From Methanolobus tindarius DSM 2278 (lineage in GTDB: Archaea; Halobacteriota; Methanosarcinia; Methanosarcinales; Methanosarcinaceae): a stretch of DNA of 64,000 nt. Shown in pieces: positions 26,340 through 35,306 of the stretch. Position numbers and translations under genes: made by a program. Each line of letters opens with the position of its first letter. Positions within the stretch are counted from its first letter, which is position 1. A model generated the notes under the pieces. It did no database searches. It saw only the letters and a list, made by a program, of their open reading frames with translations, and was not told the origin of the DNA. The stretch spans positions 780,879-844,878 of the forward strand of contig NZ_AZAJ01000001.1 of assembly GCF_000504205.1 (NCBI RefSeq), given 5' to 3'.

Positions 26340-27104
26340 CTAAACCAGTTTCAGAGGGACAATGTAAGGAACACCATTCTCACTTTTAGCCACAGCTTCA
26401 ACACCATAGTGTACCCTCATGTTATTCTCATTCAGAACATCCAGAGGTTCTCCGGCAGCTACAATCCTTCCACCTGACATCAAAAGAAGGCGGTTAGAAT
26501 AGCGGACTGCCATATTCAAATCATGAATAGCCATGACCACTGAAATATCAAACTCACCCGCCAGCTTTTTCAGAATCTCCATCAGGGCCATCTGATACTT
26601 GATATCAAGACTGCTTGTAGGCTCATCCAGCAGCATAATACCAGTTTCCTGGGCAATTGCACGGGCAATAAACACTCTTTGCTGCTGGCCTCCGCTGATC
26701 TCGGCAAAATCCCTCATTGCAAGATCTGAAATATTCAACATATCAAGAGCATTCAACGCCTTATCAATGTCATTTTGGGAAAAATTCCATGAAGAATGTG
26801 GTCTCCTGCCCATAAGAACAGTATCCAGCACGGTAGTCGGGAATGAGATATCAGGAGACTGTGGGACATAAGCAATACATTTTGCAACATCCATACGATC
26901 CATTTTACCCATATCAGAACCATTAAGCATCACAGATCCTTGCGGATCCAGAATCCTGTCAATGCATTTGATAAGTGTTGACTTCCCGGCACCATTGGGC
27001 CCGATGATTCCCAGAATCTCACCCGGATGCAATTCCATATTAACATCCTTTAACACAGAAGAACTGGAATAATCAAAACTGACACCCTGCAAGATCATTC
27101 TCAT
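26340..27104 (-). CDS. ABC transporter ATP-binding protein, iron-chelate/corrinoid uptake type
   Basis: This 254-residue FecE/BtuD-like ATPase has Walker A GPNGAGKST (~36-44), the signature SGGQQQRVFIARA (~135), Walker B IMLLDEPTSSLD (~155-166) and the switch His (AIHD, ~190). It energises import through the FecCD-type permease encoded 25 nt upstream. The last of a minus-strand operon of surface protein, binding protein, permease and ATPase. The substrate (siderophore, heme or corrinoid) cannot be told from sequence. Confidence 0.9.
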   Translation of the reverse strand: MRMILQGVSFDYSSSSVLKDVNMELHPGEILGIIGPNGAGKSTLIKCIDRILDPQGSVMLNGSDMGKMDRMDVAKCIAYVPQSPDISFPTTVLDTVLMGRRPHSSWNFSQNDIDKALNALDMLNISDLAMRDFAEISGGQQQRVFIARAIAQETGIMLLDEPTSSLDIKYQMALMEILKKLAGEFDISVVMAIHDLNMAVRYSNRLLLMSGGRIVAAGEPLDVLNENNMRVHYGVEAVAKSENGVPYIVPLKLV

Positions 27105-27129
27105 ATTAGTTTCAACTCCAAAACCATAT

Positions 27130-28209
27130 TCACCAGTAATCCTTTCTTTTCCTGACTATCAAATACATAAACAGTGGAACACCCATATACGAAGTGACAA
27201 TTCCGATGGGTAATATAATCGGAGACATCACAGTTATTGCAACGATATCTGCAACAGAGAGTAAAACTCCCCCGACCAAAGCAGATACAGGAAATACAAA
27301 GCGATTATCACCTCCGATTATCATACGGGTTATGTGTGGTGCCACAAGACCAATGAATCCTATCGTACCTGTGAAACAAACAATGCTGGCAGTTAGTAAA
27401 GAAGCAAGCACCATTAACATAACTCTGATCTTTGGAACATTCAGACCCAGGCTTTTTGCAGTATCATCACCTGCAATGATTATATTGAGATCGCGTGCTT
27501 TCCACATAAGCAAAGGAACCGTAAGGACCAGTACAATAAATATTGCTTTTACTTTGTCCCAATCAGCATAGGACAGGCTGCCAATAAGCCAGAAAGTAAC
27601 TTCTTTTGCTGCTTCATCACTTGCAAAATACTGGAGCAATGCAACACTTGATGAAAAAAGGAACATCATTGCAATACCTGCAAGTAGCATTGTTTCAGGA
27701 CTGGTACCCTTTTTCCCGGAAAGTGCGAGAACCACAATGGAAGAGATGAGTGCACCTGCAAACGCATTTCCGATGATAAGATATTCACCATCCAGTAAAC
27801 CGGAACCGAGTGTAATTGCCACCGCAGCACCAAAACCAGAAGCAGAGGAAATGCCCAGCGTATATGGAGAAGCCAATGGATTTCTTAGAATCCCCTGCAT
27901 TATCGCACCTGCAAGCCCAAGACCAATACCTGAAAGAATTCCAAGACAGACCCTTGGAAGCCTAATATTCCAGACAACCCTCTCTGCTTTTCCGCTTACC
28001 TGAAAATATCCTGGAAAAAAGTGATCAAATATTGTATGATAGACCTCAGTAATTGAGAAATTTATAACCCCTATAGTAGAGGCAAATCCCACAATAGCAA
28101 TCAACAGGAAAAATAAAAAACCAATAATGATGACTTTTCTTTTTCTTGTTTTTTGATAATCATTTTTAATAGCATGAACAGAACTTACATTTTCCTGAGA
28201 AGATGCCAT
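27130..28209 (-). CDS. FecCD/BtuC-family ABC transporter permease
   Basis: A 359-residue polytopic protein with about ten hydrophobic segments. Family marks are RLPRVCLGILSGIGLGLAGAIMQGILRNPLASPYTLGIS near residue 80-118 (positions ~27857-27970) and the coupling-loop region FTGTIGFIGLVAPHITRMIIGGD near 280 that contacts the ATPase. A cytosolic N-terminal tail of ~28 residues is Lys/Arg-rich. It lies between the binding protein and ATPase genes. Confidence 0.92.
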   Translation of the reverse strand: MASSQENVSSVHAIKNDYQKTRKRKVIIIGFLFFLLIAIVGFASTIGVINFSITEVYHTIFDHFFPGYFQVSGKAERVVWNIRLPRVCLGILSGIGLGLAGAIMQGILRNPLASPYTLGISSASGFGAAVAITLGSGLLDGEYLIIGNAFAGALISSIVVLALSGKKGTSPETMLLAGIAMMFLFSSSVALLQYFASDEAAKEVTFWLIGSLSYADWDKVKAIFIVLVLTVPLLMWKARDLNIIIAGDDTAKSLGLNVPKIRVMLMVLASLLTASIVCFTGTIGFIGLVAPHITRMIIGGDNRFVFPVSALVGGVLLSVADIVAITVMSPIILPIGIVTSYMGVPLFMYLIVRKRKDYW

Positions 28210-28334
28210 ATATATTCACTCGTTAAAAAATTTGCTGTGTTTACCACATATATCAGTCATCACTTGAACTTATGACAAACACAGCTTCGATATCAGATTA
28301 TCCGACCTTCACAAATTAATTCGAAGTCCATATT

Positions 28335-29576
28335 TTAATATACCACAGCATTCCAGCGCTCAAATACCCCGAAATCATCGAGCATTTCTGTATACAGGTC
28401 ATCTTCACCGTAGAATTCCTTATATATTGCATTACCCTCAGCTTCCACATCAATATTTTCAGACTCATCAGGGTACATCAGCTTAACCATGCGATAAGCA
28501 TCTGCCATTGCAATTGCTGGATCCATTCCATTAGAAGAACCTCGTATGTAGTATACTTTAGACTTATCAACAGCTGATACATCAACAAGAGTATCATCAT
28601 CAAGGACAGTATCCTTATCCATAGACTGGTCCACCTGATAATACCTTATGAAAATAACTTCCGGATCCCATGCGATTATCTGCTCTTTTGTAACCGTGGC
28701 TGAACCCCAGCTTGAAGGCTGGCCTGTTGCTACATTATTACCACCTGCAATTTCCAGTGCATAATAAGTTGGCGCACACTTGATAATCTCATTACTTCCA
28801 CCGGTTGCGATGTAAGCATTGAGCTTGTCTTCTGTTGCAATGGAAGAGGACATAGAGGATATTGAATCTACATGATCTTCAGCATAACTCACAAGTTCTT
28901 CAGCCCTGTCTTCTTCACCAATGATTTTGCCTGCAAGCCTCCATACATCATAAGCACCTGCCTCTTCATCAAAATCCAGACCAAAAGTAGCGCTTAAAGC
29001 AACAACCGGAATACCCGTACTATCCTGCAAATCTGCAGCCGTACTTGCCGCAGAATAGAATACAATATCCGGCTCAATATCCACTATAGCTTCGGCATTA
29101 GGAGTGGAACCTGATCCAATAGATGGAAGATCACGAAGTTCAGGATAAGCCCTGGTTACCAGTAAAGCATCGTCATCTATTATATTCTGATAAACACCAA
29201 CAACCCTGTCAGCGGCACCAAGTGAAGCAATTATCCTCACAGAAGGTGTAGAAGCCAGTGCTATCCTTTCTACAGGTCGGTAAAGAGTCACTTCTCTACT
29301 GTTATAGTGATCAGTAATAGTCAAAGGTTCACCGTCCCAGTAAGTATAAACATAAGCTGCATCACCTACATCATCAAGAGAAAGCTCACCGGAACCAAGC
29401 ATCAGATTGCAAATTGCAGCAGATAGTTCCTCTTCAGTCAGGATCTCATTGCCATTAGCATCACACGGAATTTCATTTTCATAGACTGCCGCTGCCGGCA
29501 GACACATTATAGCAAAAACAGATGAAATAATCATAAGGATCTGAGCCGATCTTACAAAAACATTATTTGCAGACAT
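28335..29576 (-). CDS. Metal-chelate ABC substrate-binding protein with dockerin-like N-terminus
   Basis: About 413 residues from ATG 29576, which has GGTGA 6 nt upstream. Signal peptide: ILMIISSVFAIMCLPAAA. Residues ~30-75 form an EF-hand/dockerin-like module (CDANGNEILTEEELSAAI, LSLDDVGDAAYVYTYWDG). The rest is a BtuF/FepB-type class III binding fold (PVERIALASTPSVRIIASLGAADRVVGV; DIVFYSAASTAADL). There is no lipobox or C-terminal anchor, so retention at the surface may depend on the module or on the neighbouring anchored protein. It starts 5 nt after that protein's stop. Confidence 0.85.
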   Translation of the reverse strand: MSANNVFVRSAQILMIISSVFAIMCLPAAAVYENEIPCDANGNEILTEEELSAAICNLMLGSGELSLDDVGDAAYVYTYWDGEPLTITDHYNSREVTLYRPVERIALASTPSVRIIASLGAADRVVGVYQNIIDDDALLVTRAYPELRDLPSIGSGSTPNAEAIVDIEPDIVFYSAASTAADLQDSTGIPVVALSATFGLDFDEEAGAYDVWRLAGKIIGEEDRAEELVSYAEDHVDSISSMSSSIATEDKLNAYIATGGSNEIIKCAPTYYALEIAGGNNVATGQPSSWGSATVTKEQIIAWDPEVIFIRYYQVDQSMDKDTVLDDDTLVDVSAVDKSKVYYIRGSSNGMDPAIAMADAYRMVKLMYPDESENIDVEAEGNAIYKEFYGEDDLYTEMLDDFGVFERWNAVVY

Positions 29577-29581
29577 AATTA

Positions 29582-30403
29582 TCACCTTCTTCTCCTGGTA
29601 CCAACGACTGCCAGAGACAGAACAAATGCAAAGCAGCTTAATGTAATACTAAAACCAGGAGTAGAGTTAGCAGAGCTTTCTACCCCTTCATTGCTTTCTG
29701 CAGAGGTATCAGCAGAACTTTCAGTACCATCAACACCTTCGGAACTACCTGAATCATCTGTGCTCTTAAGAACATCGTCTTCATCCCCAGATGCTTCGTT
29801 CAGATCAATTGTAACAACCTCGGACGATTCAGTCTCATTTGCAGGAATTGTTTGTAAGCTGGAACCAGTGCTGCTTCCTGAAGAACCACTACCGGAATTG
29901 CTACCTGAACCAGTACCTGTCCCGGAGTTTTCTGCTACTTCAAAAACACTATCTCCACTTATTGGTTCCAGACGATTTGCAAGAACATCAATCTCTACAT
30001 CCTGATAAAGAAGATCTACCCATTCACCTGAAAAATCATAAAATCCAGTTGAGGAAGAGACCAGCGTGTAGCTTATCGTGTTAACGTCTATTGCGGAAAA
30101 TGCAATTGTCATGTTATCACGGTCCACCGTAAAATCACATGATGAACTGATATCTCCATCATCTGCCGGGAAAGACAGACCTGAAGGGATGTTCTCTACA
30201 ATACCAACAACTAATGGAGAATCTCCTTCGATTTCCAATACAACTGTAAATTCAGTGTCCGGCGTGACAGAATCAGGAAGAGTCCTGACAACATCACTGA
30301 CTCCTGAATCAGTTGCTGAAGCAGAAGATGCTGTTAAGATGAGCATCACAAGCATCAGCAAGGATAAGGAAAATACTCTTTTTGACATATTATTTGTATT
30401 CAT
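29582..30403 (-). CDS. Secreted surface protein with PGF-CTERM-like anchor
   Basis: 273 residues from ATG 30403 with GGTGG just upstream; a longer frame would start inside the operator. It has a signal peptide (VFSLSLLMLVMLILTASSASA), then a ~110-residue beta domain (VRTLPDSVTPDTEFTVVLEIEG) and a long Gly/Ser/acidic linker. It ends TPGFSITLSCFAFVLSLAVVGTRRRR, the tripartite PGF-hydrophobic-Arg signal processed by archaeosortase A in euryarchaea. It leads the ABC uptake operon. A role as surface anchor or substrate-capture partner for the binding protein is inference. Confidence 0.8.
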   Translation of the reverse strand: MNTNNMSKRVFSLSLLMLVMLILTASSASATDSGVSDVVRTLPDSVTPDTEFTVVLEIEGDSPLVVGIVENIPSGLSFPADDGDISSSCDFTVDRDNMTIAFSAIDVNTISYTLVSSSTGFYDFSGEWVDLLYQDVEIDVLANRLEPISGDSVFEVAENSGTGTGSGSNSGSGSSGSSTGSSLQTIPANETESSEVVTIDLNEASGDEDDVLKSTDDSGSSEGVDGTESSADTSAESNEGVESSANSTPGFSITLSCFAFVLSLAVVGTRRRR

Positions 30404-30452
30404 TCCACCACTACTCAATATTAGTTGATTTAAAACAATTAAAATTGCAATA

Positions 30453-30470
30453 TAGTTCATATATGAACTA
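30453..30470. promoter_or_regulatory. Palindromic operator upstream of the uptake operon
   Basis: A perfect 18-bp palindrome, TAGTTCATATATGAACTA, lies 50 bp before the surface-protein start. On the minus strand an AT-rich TTAAATATT element immediately upstream of it could be the TATA box, so the palindrome would fall between TATA and the transcription start, a position suited to repression. The MarR-family gene encoded just upstream is the obvious candidate ligand. Confidence 0.6.
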
Positions 30471-30662
30471 ATATTTAAGCTAATCGACTTATATCTGTAC
30501 CAAACGTACATACAACACGCAGGAATATAGATACTTGCAAAAAGTAATTACACTTAATTGTAATCATTAAACGTAAAATAAATCTAGTAACAAAATGTGA
30601 TCTATACATCAGGACAAGAAAAAAAATATGACAAAGGAATCAGGGAATCCGATGAAAAGAAA

Positions 30663-31133
30663 TTAGGTTTCAAAAATATATTTGTTTAAAATTGATACCA
30701 TTTGAGACAGGTGATCGTAATATTCAACGAGATCAGATTCACTCATACCATATGAATCAGAAATAGAAGAAACACGTTCAGTGATCATATCCATAAGTTC
30801 GAAATGATAGTCTTCCCCGGCATCAGTTAAAGATATAAGTTGTTTTCTCATATCATCCGGGTCATTATTCCTTACTACCAGACCATTTTTCTCAAGAGTA
30901 TCAATCGTTGAAGTAATGGTACTTTTTCCAACTCCCAGAATTATACCCAGGCGGGAAGGATTTATCTCTTTTTTAAAGTGAATTAACCTTATAGTCTTGT
31001 TAGGGAGAGTATTAAATGTCAAAGAAGAAGACTCTACAGCAACATTTAGCATCTTTTTATCAAAAAAACAATCGTGCTCCAAATGCTTATCAAATATTTT
31101 CCTGACAAGATCCTTGCTCATGTAAAACCTCAC
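30663..31133 (-). CDS. MarR-family transcriptional regulator
   Basis: This 156-residue protein has the MarR winged helix: recognition region PSRLGIILGVGKSTITSTIDTLEKNGLV (~75-102) and wing RNNDPDDMRKQLISLTDAGEDY, flanked by dimerisation helices. It lies upstream of, and in the same direction as, the uptake operon, with a 259-nt gap that contains a perfect palindrome. It probably controls that operon. The ligand is unknown. Confidence 0.85.
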   Translation of the reverse strand: MRFYMSKDLVRKIFDKHLEHDCFFDKKMLNVAVESSSLTFNTLPNKTIRLIHFKKEINPSRLGIILGVGKSTITSTIDTLEKNGLVVRNNDPDDMRKQLISLTDAGEDYHFELMDMITERVSSISDSYGMSESDLVEYYDHLSQMVSILNKYIFET

Positions 31134-31232
31134 AGTCTTTACATTCTTAGGATTTTCAACAAATAAGTATTTTGTGAATTATCAGTGAGAAAAATTCAAA
31201 AAATAAAAACAGATAAAATAAGTCATCGCCTA

Positions 31233-32612
31233 TCAACCAACTGACTTAAAAGCTGTAAGTGCAACATTCCTTTCCTCAGAATGAACCACAAGCGGCTGCG
31301 GATAATCAACTCCTAATAGTTGCTGCCCCTTTTCCATTGAATGAATAGCTTTAGGTGAAAGAGCTTCAAGTTCAGGAACCCATTTTTTAATATACAGGCA
31401 ATCTGGATCAAACTTTTTCTGCTGAAGCCATGGATTGAATATCCTGAAATATGGCTGTGAATCCGCACCGGTTGATGCAGCCCACTGCCAGTTACCATTA
31501 TTCACGCATGGGTCATAATCCACAAGCCTGCTGGCAAAATATCGTTCACCCCATTTCCAGTCAATATGCAGATCCTTTACAAGGAAAGATGAAACAATCA
31601 TCCTAACACGATTATGCATGTATCCTGTCGTGTTGAGTTCTCTCATTCCAGCATCAACAATTGGAAAACCGGTTTGACCCCTGCACCATGCATCAAATAA
31701 CTTATCATCATCTGACCATGAAAGTGAGTCAAATTTCTTCTTGAAAGCACCAGTAAAAACATAAGGATGTGCAACAGCAATATGAGTGAAAAAATCACGC
31801 CAGTGAAGTTCATTTATGAGGGTGTGGGCCTTTCCCAGTTCATTTTCAACGTAGTGATAAAATTCACGTACAGATATAGTTCCCAGTTTATTATGAGCCG
31901 AAAGTCCCGTAGTTCCTGCTATTGACGGATAGTCACGTTCATTGTCATAGTTACTGAAACCGCTTATATCCTGAAGGACTGAAAGAGCATGGCTTCTGCC
32001 TCCTTTTGTAAATAGAGAAGTATTTCTCTCAATTGAAAAATCAGAAATTTCAACCTGATCTACATCCAGGATTCCAGAATAAATTTGACCCCCTTCAGCT
32101 GTTTTTGGAAAAGAAATCCCTTTTTGTGAAGCTTTTTTGAAGAACTGGGAGAACACAGAATATGTTTTGCCTTCGTTTGTAAGCACCGTACCAGGTTCGT
32201 GCAGTAAAGCATCATGGCAGCTTACAATATCAATACCAGAATCCTCACAGGATTTTATAATCGCAGAATCACGTTTCCTGCTAAAAGGCGTGTAATCCTT
32301 ATTGAAAAAGACAGCATCTATTTCGTGTTTACCTTTCAAATCCTTAATGATATCTTCAGGAAGACCGGATAATAAAATCAAACTTCCGTTTCTGGATTTT
32401 AACTGCTCACCCAGATCATCAAGACATTCCAGCAGGAACTGGAATGCATTTGGATTGAAATGTTTTCGATTTTCATCGGCAAGCCTTGGATCAAAAATGA
32501 AACATGCAATGACCTTATCAGAGTTTTTTATTGCAAGATTCAAAGCAGTATTATCTTCAATCCTGAGGTCACGCCTGAATATAAATAAAGATAATTTGTA
32601 TTTTTTTGCCAA
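31233..32612 (-). CDS. phr: Deoxyribodipyrimidine photolyase (class I type)
   Basis: 459 residues. The N-terminal Rossmann photolyase domain begins LFIFRRDLRIEDNTALNLA. The C-terminal FAD-binding domain has ELHWRDFFTHI, RMIVSSFLVKDLHIDWKWGE, DYDPCVNNGNWQWAAS and DSQPYFRIFNPW, the class I photolyase/cryptochrome core that includes the Trp electron chain. It uses blue light to split cyclobutane dimers. It starts directly at the stop of the SOUL-family gene, so the two are cotranscribed. Confidence 0.93.
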   Translation of the reverse strand: MAKKYKLSLFIFRRDLRIEDNTALNLAIKNSDKVIACFIFDPRLADENRKHFNPNAFQFLLECLDDLGEQLKSRNGSLILLSGLPEDIIKDLKGKHEIDAVFFNKDYTPFSRKRDSAIIKSCEDSGIDIVSCHDALLHEPGTVLTNEGKTYSVFSQFFKKASQKGISFPKTAEGGQIYSGILDVDQVEISDFSIERNTSLFTKGGRSHALSVLQDISGFSNYDNERDYPSIAGTTGLSAHNKLGTISVREFYHYVENELGKAHTLINELHWRDFFTHIAVAHPYVFTGAFKKKFDSLSWSDDDKLFDAWCRGQTGFPIVDAGMRELNTTGYMHNRVRMIVSSFLVKDLHIDWKWGERYFASRLVDYDPCVNNGNWQWAASTGADSQPYFRIFNPWLQQKKFDPDCLYIKKWVPELEALSPKAIHSMEKGQQLLGVDYPQPLVVHSEERNVALTAFKSVG

Positions 32613-33203
32613 TTATTCCACCTCAACAGCAATTTCATTTCGCATCAGAGCAGGGGGAATCCATGGAGGATTGTAGCACATCAGGAAAAAATCTCCTTTA
32701 GTTACAAGATCATTTTCATCAAGTTTTGATATTAGAACTGAACGTTTTTCTTCTATAATATCACTTTTTGCATACCCCGAGAATCTGATTGCAGCCACTT
32801 TCCTTGAAGAAACGTTATGAATTGTGATTTCCGGATTTATGGGAGAGGGTGCAGTATCAGCACTATATTCAGCCGGTAGTATAAACGACATATTTACTAT
32901 AGTGTCATCCCCAACTATGATAACAGGGAATATCATATCAATGTTCTTCTTTTCCATATTTTTACGGGAAATATAAGACGACAGTATCGAAAAAGCATCA
33001 TCAATATCATTTGATGATGTGGAAACAAATGTAATTTCCCCGTACTCCCTTAACTCAATATTGCCCTCTAATTCATAAAGTGTCCTGTATGCAAGCTCTT
33101 CAGTTGTCATTGAAACATGCAATCCTGCAAAAAACCATGAACCAAGCATGACAGTAGACACCGTCAATAAAGCAAAAATTGCCCCGCCCTTATCCATATA
33201 CAA
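32613..33203 (-). CDS. SOUL-type heme-binding-like protein, membrane-anchored
   Basis: 196 residues with an N-terminal hydrophobic segment (AIFALLTVSTVMLGSWFFAGL) and a SOUL/HEBP-like domain: YELEGNIELREYGEITFVS, then KVAAIRFSGYAKSDIIEEKRSVL and FLMCYNPPWIPPALMRNEIAVEV at the end. The family binds porphyrins in plants and animals; its archaeal role is not established. It lies directly upstream of the photolyase gene with no gap. Confidence 0.85.
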   Translation of the reverse strand: MYMDKGGAIFALLTVSTVMLGSWFFAGLHVSMTTEELAYRTLYELEGNIELREYGEITFVSTSSNDIDDAFSILSSYISRKNMEKKNIDMIFPVIIVGDDTIVNMSFILPAEYSADTAPSPINPEITIHNVSSRKVAAIRFSGYAKSDIIEEKRSVLISKLDENDLVTKGDFFLMCYNPPWIPPALMRNEIAVEVE

Positions 33204-33324
33204 TAAATTGTCCTGAAAGTGTAAAGAGGATTGTGGTTCCTTTTAGTAGAAATATATAGATTCCATAATCTATGGTTGAACCTTAGATTAATTAGATATA
33301 TCCACGTACAAATTTTCAGTTGTT

Positions 33325-33984
33325 ATGGAAGCTCTGATATTTGATATGGACGGTGTGCTCCTAGATTCTATGCACCTGCATGCAATGGCGTGGAAAAATG
33401 CATTTATGGAAGCTGGAATCTCCATAGATGAAAGAGACATATTCGCCCTTGAAGGCGAAAATGATTCAGGAATTGTGAAAAGAGTCCTTGGGATGAATGT
33501 AAATGAGTCCATAGACATGGAAGCGATACTCACAACATTACCTGAAAGAAAACATCAGCTTTTTGGCAGGGATAATGTCACCCTGTTTAATGGTGTCGAC
33601 GATATGCTCCGACAAATCAAGGGTAAATTCAGGCTTGCAGTTGTTTCGGGGTCTGACAGGAAAATTGTGGAAATGATGATGACTAAATACTTCCCGGGAA
33701 TCTTTGATGTTATCGTCAGCGGCGATGATACGGAAAATGGGAAGCCTGCACCAGACCCATACAATAAAGCCGTTGAAATGCTAAAAGTCAGCAAAGAAAA
33801 GTGCATTGTGGTTGAAAATGCAATTCTTGGAGTTGAATCTGCCAAAAATGCAGGAATATTCACCATCGGCATACCTACTTATCTAACCAGGAAAGAACTC
33901 GAAAACGCTGATATAGTTCTGCATGACCACGAAGAATTATTCAGGTTAATAGAGTTGCTGATGAGAATGCTCCCCGGGAACTGA
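33325..33984 (+). CDS. HAD-superfamily hydrolase, beta-phosphoglucomutase-like
   Basis: 219 residues with all four HAD motifs: I FDMDGVLLDS (nucleophile Asp ~6), II VVSGSDR (~107), III GKPAPDPY (Lys ~135), IV VVENAILGVESAKNAG (~151, where the usual VxED is VVEN). An alpha-helical cap follows motif I. It is probably a sugar phosphatase or phosphoglucomutase-like enzyme. The Asp-to-Asn change at motif IV could affect metal binding. Its 3' end overlaps the convergent glycosyltransferase gene by 39 nt. Confidence 0.85.
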   Translation: MEALIFDMDGVLLDSMHLHAMAWKNAFMEAGISIDERDIFALEGENDSGIVKRVLGMNVNESIDMEAILTTLPERKHQLFGRDNVTLFNGVDDMLRQIKGKFRLAVVSGSDRKIVEMMMTKYFPGIFDVIVSGDDTENGKPAPDPYNKAVEMLKVSKEKCIVVENAILGVESAKNAGIFTIGIPTYLTRKELENADIVLHDHEELFRLIELLMRMLPGN

Positions 33985-35145
33985 GGATAAATATTCCTCC
34001 AGCTTTTCTCTTATGAAAGTAGGTCCGTGACAGTTCATGGCCTGCTCTTTTAATGCATAGACATTTGACCGGTATTTTTCATCATCTGTCAGAGAGCGTA
34101 TTGCCTGCAACAGTTCTTCAGGTGTTACGGAGTAAGAAAATCTTTTACCGTATCCGTTGTCTTCGATGAACTGTGCATTATTTTCCTGTTCATTGTGTGA
34201 TTTATCAGGGAACGAAATTACCGGAAGCCCGTAACTGAGAGATTCTGTAATAGTTCCATGCCCTCCTGTACAAATTACAAGATCCACTGACCTGTAATAT
34301 GGAAAAGGATCAGGAATAAGACGCTTAATATCTACATTTTCAGGGACATCTTCAAGGAGATCATAATCCAGATCCGGACCGCCTATCAGAGTATAGTTTA
34401 TGCTGTCGTCCATTTTTGCAGTCTCCAACAGTGTTTTGAATATCTGGATACGGTAGCCGAACCCTCCTATACTGCAAAGTACATGCGGACGATTTAAGTC
34501 TTTTATCGGAATAACTTTCTCATGTTTTTTCCTGAGCACAGGACCACTGAATCTAATTTTATCCTTTACTTCATCAGGGAATGAAAGATTGGAACCACAT
34601 ATAGTAAAAGGTGGAACAAAATCAGGAACGAATATCATATCCACATTCCTGTAAATCCATGTATAGAATTTCTTAACTGTATACCCTACAGTCCCTATTA
34701 CAAAGCCCTTGTTCCTGAAAAAGTCCTTCATATTTGACTGGTTCACTATCATGCATACAGGAACCTTTTTGCGTTTTGCAGCTATTATCCCGTTGTAGTA
34801 ACCATCTGATATCACAAAATCCGGCTTTGTTTTTTCTATCAGTTTTGTGACTGAATTGATATTACCCAGGGAAATTCCTTTTGCAGTTGAAAGTATTGAA
34901 CTTTTCAGATCAAGTGAACCTTTTTTGCCGCTGAGCCGCAGTTCCTGAGGGATTTCCTCAACAATGTGTCCTGATTCTTCTATTAATTTCTGTGAATAGC
35001 CATAAGCTCCAATGAAAACTGTGTGACCTGCACTCAGAATTTCAGATGCAAGAGAAATGCATCTTCCTGTGTGACCAAGTCCTTCGCCACACACGAATAT
35101 CAGAAAAATCATACGTTTATCGGGACTTGTCTTGTACTCGGACAT
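33946..35145 (-). CDS. MJ1255-type glycosyltransferase (paralog 1)
   Basis: 399 residues with a GT-B fold in the style of the MJ1255/VC2487 family. The N-terminal motif is IFVCGEGLGHTGRCISLASEIL, followed by KPDFVISDGYYNG. The C-terminal nucleotide-sugar site has VLCSIGGFGYR, DLVICTGGHGTITESLSYGLPVISFPD and NNAQFIEDNGYG. It is about 50% similar by eye to the paralog at 36443-37570. A second Met (residue 12, 35112) is an alternative start, since TATA-like sequences lie very close to the first ATG. Probably involved in surface glycolipid or glycan synthesis. Confidence 0.85.
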   Translation of the reverse strand: MSEYKTSPDKRMIFLIFVCGEGLGHTGRCISLASEILSAGHTVFIGAYGYSQKLIEESGHIVEEIPQELRLSGKKGSLDLKSSILSTAKGISLGNINSVTKLIEKTKPDFVISDGYYNGIIAAKRKKVPVCMIVNQSNMKDFFRNKGFVIGTVGYTVKKFYTWIYRNVDMIFVPDFVPPFTICGSNLSFPDEVKDKIRFSGPVLRKKHEKVIPIKDLNRPHVLCSIGGFGYRIQIFKTLLETAKMDDSINYTLIGGPDLDYDLLEDVPENVDIKRLIPDPFPYYRSVDLVICTGGHGTITESLSYGLPVISFPDKSHNEQENNAQFIEDNGYGKRFSYSVTPEELLQAIRSLTDDEKYRSNVYALKEQAMNCHGPTFIREKLEEYLSSVPGEHSHQQLY

Positions 35146-35306
35146 ATGTATAAAAGTGTCGGATATGTATTTATTTGTTTATTATATAGAAAATAGAGAT
35201 AACTATAGATGATGTAGATTAACTATTTATTTCTAGTAAGAGACATATGCACACATAGAAGAAAAACCGAATATAAACGGGATTTCAATAAAACAGGAGG
35301 GATAGG

